64,000 nt of DNA, from assembly GCA_964006375.1 (NCBI GenBank), contig OZ023266.1:15119565-15183564 (forward strand), given 5' to 3'. The stretch comes from Tillus elongatus (lineage: Eukaryota > Arthropoda > Insecta > Coleoptera > Cleridae). The notes under the pieces are model-generated. The model did not search any database and had not been told where the DNA came from. It saw only the letters and a program-made list of their open reading frames with translations. Numbering within the stretch: the stretch's first letter is position 1; each line of letters begins with the position of its first letter. The position numbers and the translations under genes are program-made. This document shows positions 25,695 to 35,200 of this stretch, in pieces.

Positions 25695-26763
25695 ATGGTG
25701 TATTCTGTAGAAGAAAGAGTTGAAATAATTACTCTTTTTTTCAAAAACGATGACTGTACCAACCGTACCGCAAATTTGTTTAATGAACGACACCCGAACA
25801 GACATGTTAACAGAAAATACATTTTGGAGTTAGTTGCAATGTTTCGGCAAAGTGGTTCAGTAGCCAACAAAAAACGGGATCCTGAAAGTGAATTTTCGGT
25901 TAGAAATGAGACTACTGAAATTGAATTTTTAGGACAAATTGCTGCGGACCCAACTTTGAGCACGAGAAAATTGGCCACTGTTTCATACATCCAAAGAAGA
26001 ACTATTCAGCGAATATTTAGGCATCATAAATTTCACCCGTATAAAATTCGTCTTGTACAACAACTGAATGAAGATGATTTTGATCGGCGGCTGGAGTTTT
26101 GTGAAGTTATGACTGCACAAATAGCTGACAACGGGAACTTTCTGTTCAATATCTGTTTTTCAGACAAGTGTACGTTTTATTAAACTCTACAGTCAATCGT
26201 CATAATTGTCGTTGTTGGCCAGATAATAATCCAATAAATTTTCACGAAGTCTACACTCAAACTCCTCAGAAATTGAATGTCTGGACTGGAATTTTTGGAG
26301 ACCGTTTAATCAGACCAATTTTTCTTGATTGTAATTTGAGTGGCGAAACGTATTTTGAGTTACTAGAAATATTGTTTACCCTCTACTAATTGACATTGTT
26401 GGAAATGATGATCGCTATCAAGAAAATCAATTAGTGTTTCAACAAGATGGAACTCCTCCGCCTTTTTCACAACGCGTTAGAGAGTTTTTGAGCAGAGAGT
26501 TTCCAAAGCAATGGATTGGGCGTAGAGAGTGGCCCTCTAGATCACCGGATTTAACTCCATTAGACTTCTTTCTATGGGGCCATTTAAAGAGTAGAATTTA
26601 CGCAACAGAACCGGAGTCTCTGGAAGAATTACGACGATGCATTGTTGAAGAATGCCGTCTAATAACTCCACAAATGCCCCAGAATATCAGAGCTCGTTTT
26701 GAACAAAATTTGTACTTTTGTATGGAAGCTGGTGGTCAACAATTAGAATACTTACTTAACTGA
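25695..26763 (+). pseudogene. DD41D-like transposase with two frameshifts
   Basis: Starts at ATG 25695 (MVYSVEERVEIITLFF), with the DNA-binding region TANLFNERHPNRHVNRKYI as in the other copies. The first catalytic Asp is in NICFSDKCTFY. The frame then shifts (about 26180) to LNSTVNRHNCRCWPDNNP ... LNVWTGIFGDRLI, and again (about 26380) to give FQQDGTPPPF with the second Asp and RSPDLTPLDFFLWG with the third. Spacing here is 38 residues, because the segment after WIGRR is 3 residues shorter than in the 41-residue relatives. The C-terminus is YLLN. Two frame changes make it inactive. Confidence 0.85.
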
Positions 26764-27148
26764 ATAAATATTTTTGAACGTTTGGTTTTGTTTTTGTGGT
26801 TTTTTTTAACGAAAAATTGACTAATTAATGCATTTCTTATCACAATGAATTAAGTACGTTCTTGCAAATCCAACTGTGAAAATTTTTTAAACGAGTTGAT
26901 AAAACTTCCAAAAAAACTAGTGTGCTGAATTCAGAAAAGAAAGAGCTTTCAAATGATGTAACACTTGACCCATATTCCCTATTTAAAATATAAGGGTTGT
27001 TATCACCACCCTTAAGGGGTTGCTGTGACAAAGTTGAGTTTTATGTCAAAACATGTCCCCCTCAATTTTAAAATTGACGTGTTTCAGCGTTTCGTAAAAA
27101 AAAAGTCTCAGGACGCAAATCGGTCTGTTTCGTTTTCAATGCGCCAGC

Positions 27149-27151
<3 letters not shown>

Positions 27152-27233
<82 letters not shown>
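27152..27233. repeat. (TA)n microsatellite, about 82 bp
   Basis: Pure dinucleotide run directly abutting the right terminus of the transposon 25229-27151. Confidence 0.95.
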
Positions 27234-27239
<6 letters not shown>

Positions 27240-27575
27240 TGTCACACTGATAACTCAACAAATAATAGGCCCATTTTAATGACATTTGGCAGGCACCTTT
27301 CTTTTGCGAGTGACTTGTATAAGTTTGTTAGCAAGGAAAATCGTTCCCGAAAAATTTTAGGTCTCCTTTCGGAAAAAATATTTTCGAAGCTATTTAAGGC
27401 ATAGTCATCAAATTTGGTAGGTACGTTTACGTTATAAAAAGTAAACTAGATACCAAAATTTAGATCTCTATTTTACAAAAAAAAAAATAAGTTATAGCTA
27501 TTTAATAAAATAAATATTTGGTGCCAGATTATTTCTACAAAATTCACTACCATAACGCACTTGCTGCATCCACGT
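27234..27575 (+). repeat. Composite repeat flank ending in inverted GGACGCAGCAAGTGCGT
   Basis: GTCACACTGATAACTCA after the TA array, then an AT-rich body, then ACCATAACGCACTTGCTGC at 27547-27571. This is the same module order as at 11224-12345, but shortened. Confidence 0.75.
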
Positions 27576-28670
27576 TTGTTTGTAAATTAAATAACTGATC
27601 ATAAACCCGTGAAACAATAACCTCGATGTGTGATATCTCGGCGCTAGCTTCTCGCAGTACACTCGGTCCTGCACCTCCTGCTGCCTGCTGTTCTCCTGCT
27701 GATGGGATTCGCCTAGAACCGACCACGCTGACAGAGATCACACAATACGGCAGCAGGCCATTCCAATGGTTAAGAGACACTAAGAACAGAAGACGAGAGG
27801 AGCGAGCACCTACAACGGGCGACAGTAGAACGGACAGACGGACGTGTAAACAAACACACGCCCGTGTATCTCGTTAGCGTACGTGTACCCACCGCTTTGC
27901 TATCTCCCTCTCACTCTCTTAAGTCCGTTCGGTCTGTGTGTATATGCGTCTCAGACTCTCCTTCTCTCTCACTCTTTTGTTTTACATTTCTGCAGGTTAA
28001 GCTCTGAGATTGCACTTGCTGCTGTGTCTCCCTCTCCTGATGAAGACTCCTGCTGAAATACCGCGTGGCCGCTGAAGCTACGAAGCGAGATAACTGGCGA
28101 CATCTAGCAGCAGATCGCTGAACTAATAAATACTAATAAATATTCTCTACTGGTTGGATTGATTTTGCTTTTGTGTTCTTTTTAGACACACATATTTGTT
28201 ATAATCTGATACACAAAAGGCTAGACGCAGCTAATGCACTAGGGTAACGAATTTTTGTAAAATTATTCTCATTTTAAAAACTAAATAGTTTCGAAATACA
28301 AATATGTTTCGGGGAAAAAACATTCGGAAAAATTTGTGCGATAAAGTTAGGTAACGAAGTTAGCTAAGCTTTTAACGATGGTAAATTTCTAAATTTGGAA
28401 GGTATCTTCCTGTTGTAAGTAGCTTAGATAAGTTCGTTACCCAACCAGATTAGACCAGTTTTTCTGGTTAAATTTTACATTTTCTTCTAGAAAATTTTTG
28501 TATCTTCTAAAATAACAAACAATTTTAGGAAATTTATGTAGTCAAGTAGCCTTTATAGACTGGTTCATATCACATTTGTAGTTTCTAGCTTTATAAAATG
28601 GTGCTGCAAATTGAATCATAACTTCCACATAGCTGTGATAATTTATTCACCTCAGAAAGACATTCTCCTG
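27576..28670. other. GC-balanced segment of unknown nature, then AT-rich repeat debris
   Basis: 27600-28120 is clearly richer in G+C than its surroundings, with CT-rich runs (CTCTCACTCTCT), an acceptor-like TTTACATTTCTGCAG at about 27986-28000 and AATAAATACTAATAAA near 28125. Open frames of 77 and 83 codons exist on the two strands without recognised similarity. It could be an exon or leader of an unknown transcript, or the end of an element. 28200-28640 holds a degraded AGACGCAGCTAATGCACTA copy of the composite repeat. Confidence 0.35.
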
Positions 28671-28697
28671 GAAGTAAGGCTAGATGTGTTCTCACCA

Positions 28698-28758
28698 CAA
28701 TTAGAACCGTAGACCGGTTTCGCTCTAATTAGAGCTCTTCAGTACGGCATACTAATTG
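28698..28758 (-). ncRNA. Hammerhead ribozyme motif, copy a
   Basis: Reading the minus strand: helix I CAATTAG and CCGTA pair with TACGG and CTAATTG. The core is CTGAAGA, helix II GCTCT/AGAGC closed by AATT, then GAAA, a palindromic CCGG as minimal helix III, and the cleavage triplet GTC before TACGG (predicted cut between 28712 and 28711). All invariant hammerhead positions are present. Confidence 0.85.
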
Positions 28759-29218
28759 TAGCGAAAATACACCTACAAAGTAAAACGGCTATGGTAGCCA
28801 GCCTTCCAACACTAAGCGAGTGGTGAACATGTCACCACCTAGTTGCGGAACCAAGTAGTATGTTGTCACGCCAGCTCCAAATAACACAAAGTGTTAAAAA
28901 GTAGAGACTCTATACAACCAACTAACAATTAAGTAAGTGTTCAGCACTGGCCCATTTCTACCCTAATATATGGACAAAGTATGTAAGGCTAGGAAGCAAT
29001 TGTGGCGAGAATACATTTAGCCTTACATACTTTGTCCCTATATTAGGGTAGAAATGGGCCAGGGCTGACAACTTACTAAATTGTTAGTTGGTTGTATACA
29101 GTCTCTACTTTTTAACAGTTTGTGTTATTTGGAACTAGGTGGTGACACGTTCACCACTCACTTAGTGTTGGAAGGCTGGCTACCATAGCCGTATTACTTT
29201 ATAGGTGTATTTTCGCAG

Positions 29219-29279
29219 CAATTAGTATGCCGTACTGAAGAGCTCTAATGAGAGCGAAACCGGTCTACGGTTCTAATTG
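29219..29279 (+). ncRNA. Hammerhead ribozyme motif, copy b
   Basis: Same 61-nt layout as copy a, with AATG closing helix II: CCGTA, CTGAAGA, GCTCT/AGAGC, GAAA, CCGG, then TC and TACGG. Predicted self-cleavage after C29265. The outer helix I (CAATTAG/CTAATTG) is perfect. The 2-bp palindromic helix III implies that efficient cleavage would need a dimer, as reported for newt satellite and Penelope-associated hammerheads. Confidence 0.85.
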
Positions 29280-29429
29280 TTGCGAGAATGCATCTAGTCT
29301 TACATACTTTGTCCCTATATTGGGGTAGAAATGGGCCACGGCTAACAATTTTTTTAATTGTTAGTTAGTTGTATAGTGTTTTAAGACTGGCTATACGATA
29401 GCCGTGTTATTTTTGGTGCATTTTTGCTG

Positions 29430-29490
29430 CAATTAGTATGCCGTACTGAAGAGCTCTAATGAGAGCGAAACCGGTCTACGGTTCTAATTG
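29430..29490 (+). ncRNA. Hammerhead ribozyme motif, copy c
   Basis: Identical core and helices to copy b, with predicted cleavage after C29476. The distance between the cleavage sites of copies b and c is 211 nt, which would be the length of the excised monomer from this internally deleted unit. Confidence 0.85.
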
Positions 29491-29780
29491 TTGTGAGAAT
29501 GCATCTAGCCTTACATACTTTGTCCCTATGTTAGGGTAGAAATGGGCCAGGGCTGACAATTTACTAAATTGTTAGTTGGTTGTATACATTCTCTACTTTT
29601 TAACACTTTGTGTTATTTGGAGCTGGCGTGACAACATACTACTTGGTCCCGCAACTAGGTGGTGACACGTTCACCACTCGCTTATCATAATATATACAAG
29701 GTAGATGACTTTAAATTGATATAAAATAATGTAAAGTTTAAAAACTATCTCTCATATTAAAAATAATCAAGAAATATCAA

Positions 29781-29784
<4 letters not shown>

Positions 29785-29873
<89 letters not shown>
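29785..29873. repeat. (TA)n microsatellite, left half of the array split by gypsy copy 2
   Basis: Pure dinucleotide run ending one base before the 5' LTR. It continues after the 3' LTR at 36678, so the retrotransposon landed inside one TA array. Confidence 0.95.
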
Positions 29874-29874
<1 letters not shown>

Positions 29875-29876
<2 letters not shown>

Positions 29877-30622
29877 TTACAAAGCACTTCAATAGACGTA
29901 GGTGCGGCGTTGCCACATCTCCAGAATTTCCCCAACATCTGGGAATTTTTGCACAATCTGGCAACACCGCCTCCCCACCCCCCCCTGGGGGTGCCTGGGG
30001 TGACCCCCCTCAGGCGAAGTCTCAACCCTCTAGGACCAGAAATAACGAAGTTACCAACTTGTACCCCGTCGGAACGGATAACTGAGGTCTGCACATTCCG
30101 AACACCCTGTATATACACCCTATATACGCAGAGAACCCTTACACCCTGTATACGCAGAGAGATCTTATAGTTCGAGAAACACCTCTTGTGTAACATAGGA
30201 GTGGTGACCACATTTGGATCATCCTGTATACACATCCCCCTGTATACACACGGGACCGATCTGTATTCACAGAACCTTCTAGTAAAAGAAGGTCCTGGAA
30301 CGTTCTGGAATGGAATTCTCTAGAAAGGAGGGGAAGGTACGGCGAGTATATAAAAGCGAAAGCAAGCCAGCCCGAGTTAGTTCAGCTCAGTAAGAGAATG
30401 TGGTAGTGACTTGAAGAAGCAGTGTAAAGTGTTAAGAGAGTAGTGACTGTAGTACCAGATTAGTGACTTTTGTTGAGAGTAGTAATTGTAAGGCCAGTAA
30501 ATGAAGTGTTTTGTGAGAGAGACATTCTAGAAATTTTATTGTATCCATATTTAGAGTGTAAATAAAGTTGTTTTGTTAAAATTAAAAGTCTCACTTATCC
30601 AGAACCCGGAGAAAACGCAACA
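29875..30622 (+). repeat. 5' LTR of gypsy copy 2 (748 bp)
   Basis: TGTTACA to CGCAACA. Contains repeated TATACAGGGTG-type motifs (in reverse complement as CACCCTGTATA), the GAA/TTC array, the TATA box and an AATAAA near 30560. It is several percent different from copy 1 LTRs in its last 150 bp, where short stretches are present or absent. Confidence 0.95.
30272..30356 (+). promoter_or_regulatory. LTR promoter with heat-shock-element-like array, copy 2
   Basis: GAA at 30272, TTC at 30277, GAA at 30288, then GAA 30298, TTC 30303, GAA 30308, GAA 30313 and GAA 30323, the last five all in one 5-bp register. GGAACGTTCTGGAA is a perfect three-box heat shock element. TATATAAAAG follows at 30347-30356. 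Transcription would start about 30 bp on, within the LTR, in the TTAGTTCAGCTCAGT region. Confidence 0.65.
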
Positions 30623-30625
30623 ATT

Positions 30626-30639
30626 TGGTGTCAGAAGTG
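30626..30639 (+). promoter_or_regulatory. Primer binding site (tRNA-Leu type), gypsy copy 2
   Basis: TGGTGTCAGAAGTG, 3 nt after the 5' LTR and identical to copy 1. See the copy 1 entry for the tRNA assignment. Confidence 0.7.
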
Positions 30640-30682
30640 TGGGATAAGTGAGTGAAGAAGTGAACAAGCAAGCTAGCTGTAA

Positions 30683-32284
30683 ATGGTAAACACCAGATCG
30701 ACTGACTACGACAAGATGGCTGAAATCAAAGAGTTGATGGACTTACTGAAAAAGCAACGCGAAGAAGACGAACAACGACGACAAGAAGAAGAAAGAAGAC
30801 GGCGCGAAGAAGACGAACGACGGCGCGAAGAAGACGAACGACGGCGCGAAGAAGACGAACGACGGCGGCAAGAAGATAAAGAAGACCTCAAGAGGCAACG
30901 CGAAGAAGACGAACAACGACGACAAGAAGAAGAAAGAAGACGGCGCGAAGAAGACGAACGACGGCGGCAAGAAGATAAAGAAGACCTCAAGAGGCAACGC
31001 GAAGAAGACGAACAACGGCGACAAGAAGATGAAAGAAGACGGCGCGAAGAAGACGAACAACGGCGACAAGAAGATGAAAGAAGACGGCGCGAAGAAGACG
31101 AGAGAAGACGGCAAGAGGAGGAACAGAGGCGACAAGAAGATAAAGAAGAGCTCCGAAGTATGTTCCACAATATAAGAGTCGATGTAAAAGAAGAAATTGA
31201 ACAGATCAACGAACAAATAGAAAACGTGGACAAGAAAGTAGAAAATGTGGACAAGAAAGTAGAAAATGTGGACAAGAAAGTAGAAAATGTAACAGAGGAT
31301 TTGAATAAACGATGGGAAGAAGTGGAAGGGTTGAAAGAACAAATGAAGATGATCATGAAAGGAACAGAATGCACACATAAAGAACTGACCGAACAGTTGA
31401 TCGTCCAGACTGATAGAACTGAACCAAGAGGAGTTACTGGAATGGCCCCAGTTCAAAATCGCCCGGAGGCGGATGTACCAGCCGTGCAGCAGCCTCATGG
31501 AACCTTGAAGCCGCCGACCTTTGACGGAGAAACATCGTGGCCCATGTACAGGAGGCAGTTTGAGGCGGCAGCTCTCAGCAATGGATGGAGCGAACAACAG
31601 GCAGCAACTGCTCTGATTCTCTCGCTTCGAGGTAAAGCCCTAGAAATCCTCCAGAACATCCCGGAGTCGAAACAGCAAAACTACTTAACAGTGATACAGG
31701 CCCTAGACTTGAGATATGGTAACAAGTACATGAGCCAGGTCTACCAGACACAACTAAAGTCAAGGGTCCAGAAGCCAAATGAGACGCTGCAAGAATTCAG
31801 TGCCGAAGTGGAGAAACTTGTGCGACTGGCATATCCCCAAGCCCCAGAAGAATTTGTCAACCAGATAACCGTCCAGACCTTCATCGATGGGGTACTTGAT
31901 AATGAAATGCAACAAGCTTTAAGGCTCGGAAGGTTCAAAACACTTACGGACTGCGTAATTTATGGCTTGGAATTTGAAGCAGCGAAGAATGCATCTCAAC
32001 CTCGCCGCAACAGGTTGCGCGAAGTGAAGGAGATAGAGGACTTTGCAGAAACGACAGCGGAACTAAGGCAAGAAATGAAAATGATAAAAGAAGCCATAAG
32101 CAAGCTCACTGTACCGGTTGGGGCACGTAGGGCGAAAGCAGATTGGTCAGACATAGAATGTTACAAGTGTGGTAGGAAAGGGCACATAAGTAGACAGTGC
32201 TCACAAACCCAACAGGTGGCTCGCAGAAGACAAGAATACACCAACAGTGAGCGGCGTCAGGGAAACGACCTGACGCCAGTGTAA
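30683..32284 (+). CDS. gag protein of gypsy copy 2 (533 aa)
   Basis: Intact gag: charged coiled-coil (about residues 20-160) with more EEDERRR units than copy 1, a KKVENVD unit repeated three times (about residues 180-205) where copy 1 has one, the capsid-like domain starting TFDGETSWPMYRRQF, and the zinc knuckle CYKCGRKGHISRQC at about 493-506. The stop TAA lies inside the loop of the frameshift-stimulating stem. The capsid half is almost identical to copy 1, so repeat-number change is concentrated in the coiled coil. Confidence 0.93.
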   Translation: MVNTRSTDYDKMAEIKELMDLLKKQREEDEQRRQEEERRRREEDERRREEDERRREEDERRRQEDKEDLKRQREEDEQRRQEEERRRREEDERRRQEDKEDLKRQREEDEQRRQEDERRRREEDEQRRQEDERRRREEDERRRQEEEQRRQEDKEELRSMFHNIRVDVKEEIEQINEQIENVDKKVENVDKKVENVDKKVENVTEDLNKRWEEVEGLKEQMKMIMKGTECTHKELTEQLIVQTDRTEPRGVTGMAPVQNRPEADVPAVQQPHGTLKPPTFDGETSWPMYRRQFEAAALSNGWSEQQAATALILSLRGKALEILQNIPESKQQNYLTVIQALDLRYGNKYMSQVYQTQLKSRVQKPNETLQEFSAEVEKLVRLAYPQAPEEFVNQITVQTFIDGVLDNEMQQALRLGRFKTLTDCVIYGLEFEAAKNASQPRRNRLREVKEIEDFAETTAELRQEMKMIKEAISKLTVPVGARRAKADWSDIECYKCGRKGHISRQCSQTQQVARRRQEYTNSERRQGNDLTPV

Positions 32285-35200
32285 GGGGGCGGCAGCTGGC
32301 GTGCGAGTCCCAAGGCCCCAAAGTAAAGGTCTCCACTATCCGACGCTACCACGAGAGCCTCGTTATACCTGGCAGCATAGACGGAAGACAATGCAGTTTC
32401 ACCATCGATACTGGTGCCACTAGATCCGTTGTACGTCCAGACATGTTGCCAAACAAGTCAGCACTCACTACCAACAAACAGCCTGTGTTGGAGACGGCAA
32501 AAGGAGATAGAATACCCGTGCATGGAGAGGCCACTGTTTACATTAGGCTGGGCAGTACTGAGCTACAGGTAAGGGCTGTCGTCGCAGAAATCGTCGACGA
32601 ATTTATTCTGGGCCTGGATTTAATGGAAGATTTAGATGTCCTATCAGTAGACTTCCAGAATAAGATCTTGAAAATCGGTAACGAAGAGTTGTATTTATCT
32701 CCAACAGCAGGCGAAGCTAATCCCAGGGTGAGACTTATTGTCGACGAGGATACACGGATTGCTGGTAACAGTGAGAAGATTGTCAGAGCCAGACTAGAGA
32801 AGAAACTTGATTGTATGTCTGCTCTCATAGCGGAGCCCCTAAAAGATAGACGTGATGGTGCCCTCGTCGCACGATGCTTAGTAGACCCGAAGAAGACAAT
32901 ACCCATAAGAGTGGCTAACGTACAAACTAACAGGGTCACATTGAAGAAAGGTGAGGTTATCGCCACTTGCGAACCCATTGACCGAGTGATGTTGTCCAAA
33001 AACGTGACACCCACTGCATTAGACAGAAGACTGCCAGTAGAAATAGTAGAGCGGTTCAAGAATTCATGGGGCCAATTGAACAATATGGAGATGGAGATGG
33101 CCTTGAAGTTCGTATTGGAGGAGGCTGATATCTTCGCTCAAGATAAAATCACAGGTCGTACGAGTCTAGTGCAACACAGAATTAATACTGGCGACGCAAG
33201 ACCAATTAGACAGCCGCCGAGAAGACTGCCTTTTGCCAAGCAATCAGAAATCAAGGCGATGGTTAACGAAATGCTGGAAGATGGTGTGATCGAGGAGTCT
33301 AATAGTCCTTGGTCGTCCCCAGTAGTTTTGGTCACCAAGAAAGACGGCACTATGAGATTTTGCGTGGACTATAGGAAGCTGAATGATGTCACCAAGAAAG
33401 ACAGTTATCCCCTGCCCCGGATCGACGACACTTTGAACACTTTGGCCGGATCAAAGTGGTTCTCTACATTAGACCTGAAAAGTGGCTACTGGCAAGTAGA
33501 ACTCCATAAAGACGATAAGGAGAAGACTGCTTTTTCAACCGGGAATGGGTTGTACGAATTCAAGGTCATGCCATTCGGCTTATGTAATGCTCCTGCCACC
33601 TTCGAGCGACTAATGGAGTTAGTGCTGAGAGGACTGACATGGGAAACATGCCTGGTGTATCTCGATGATGTCATGGTGATTGGAAGGACTTTCGATGAAC
33701 ACCTGTCGAATCTGAAGCAAGTTTTCTCCAGGCTGAGAGGTGCCAATCTGCAACTTAATCCCAAGAAATGCGCCCTCTTCCAGAAGAAAGTGAGTTTCCT
33801 CGGACATGTCGTTTCTGAGAAAGGGATAGAAACTGATCCAGAGAAAATAAAGGCAGTAAGAGACTGGCCTATGCCGAGGAACAAACATGAGGTCAGAAGT
33901 TTTCTGGGACTTTGCAGCTACTACCGACGCTTTGTGAAGTACTTCAGCAGCATTGCGAAACCTCTGCATAGCCTGACTGAAAATAAGGTCGAGTTCATCT
34001 GGTCACCAGATTGCCAAGAGTCTTTTAGAGAACTCAAACATCGTCTTCTCACTGCTCCTATACTGGCTTATCCTCGGGACGAAGGACTGTTCATACTGGA
34101 CACCGATGCTTCCCAGTATGGCATTGGGGCAGTACTCTCGCAGCTCCAAGCCGGAGAAGAAGTTGTGATAGGCTACTTCAGCAAAACGTTCGGAAAAGCA
34201 GAAAGGAATTACTGTGTAACCCGGAAAGAACTGCTGGCAGTTGTAAGATCCATCGAACATTTCCACAGCTTCCTGTATGGAAGAACATTCCGCGTGAGGT
34301 CGGATCACTCTGCTCTGCAATGGCTTTTGAACTTTAGAAATCCCGAAGGACAGATAGCCCGATGGATAGAGAAACTGCAGAGCTACGACTTCCGGATTGA
34401 ACATCGAAAAGGAAGATGTCACGCCAATGCAGACAGCCTGTCAAGAAGACCATGTTCAGTGCATGAATGTAAATTTTGCGAGCGACAAGAGAACAAAGAG
34501 ATCGACAAAGTAACTCATCAGATCAAACAACTGGTGGCAGGACAGGAGAATAACACCGATCTAGACGTAAATCTTGAATACATCAGAGACGCACAGAAGA
34601 CAGATCCAGACTTGAAAAATATTAGAGAATGGCTACAAAAGGGGAAAAGACCTGAGTGGCACGATGTGTCCCGGTTTGGGGCGGAGGTAAAAGGCTACTG
34701 GCTACAATGGGACTCATTGTGTCTAAAGAATGACATGATCACTCGAAAATGGGAAACTGCCGATGGTAGAGACTGTATATACCAGACCGTTGTGCCAAGT
34801 GAGTGCATAAGCAGTGTTCTTCAAGAGTTACACAATAGTAGAAGTGGAGGCCACTTTGGGGTCAACAGGACTCTTGCCAGAGTGAGAGACCGCTTCTATT
34901 GGATAAACTGCCGAAGAAGCGTGGAAGAATGGTGCAAAAGGTGTGACCAATGTGCTTCGAAGAAAGGACCAAAGACCCGATCCAGAGGAAAAATGATGCA
35001 GTACATCTCAGGTACACCGTGGGAGAGAGTTGCCGTAGACATCGCAGGACCTTTTCCCATCACAGAGTCTGGGAACAGATACATAATGGTGGCGATGGAC
35101 TACTTCTCGAAATGGCCTGAAGTTGCGCCGATCCCCAACCAAGAGGCAACGACCGTAGCAGAAGCCCTGATGGAAAATGTCATATCACGGCATGGCGTAC

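Larger units (their letters stand above)
25229..27151 (+). mobile_element. DD41D-like transposon with about 270-bp TIRs between two TA arrays
   Basis: The left arm (25229-25499) and right arm (26881-27151) are reverse complements over their length, sharing TTGAAAACGAAAC at the tips and ACGAGTTGATAAAACTTCC at the inner end. TA arrays touch both ends. A second, shorter hairpin (25519-25634) lies just inside the left arm. The transposase at 25695-26763 is broken. Arms differ by scattered substitutions, so the insertion is not recent. Confidence 0.85.
28672..29690 (+). mobile_element. Hammerhead-bearing tandem repeat array (retrozyme-like), unit about 309 bp
   Basis: One unit lies on the minus strand (28983-28674, period 309 bp measured between repeated GTAAGGCTAG marks). 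It faces head to head, around about 28995, several plus-strand units (29003-29265, 29266-29476 with an internal deletion, 29477-29690 truncated). Each unit boundary holds a 61-nt hammerhead motif. Shared unit text includes CTTACATACTTTGTCC, GTAGAAATGGGCCA and GTTAGTTGGTTGTAT. No open frame exceeds noise. This is the organisation of small non-autonomous hammerhead retroelements (retrozymes) described in plants and animals. Mobility here is inferred. Confidence 0.75.

Noticed and set aside
28035..28080. Hammerhead candidate (CTGATGA ... GAAA)
   Set aside because: Helix II would have only about 2 bp, and the bases after GAAA do not give a C-G pair and a GUH-type triplet.
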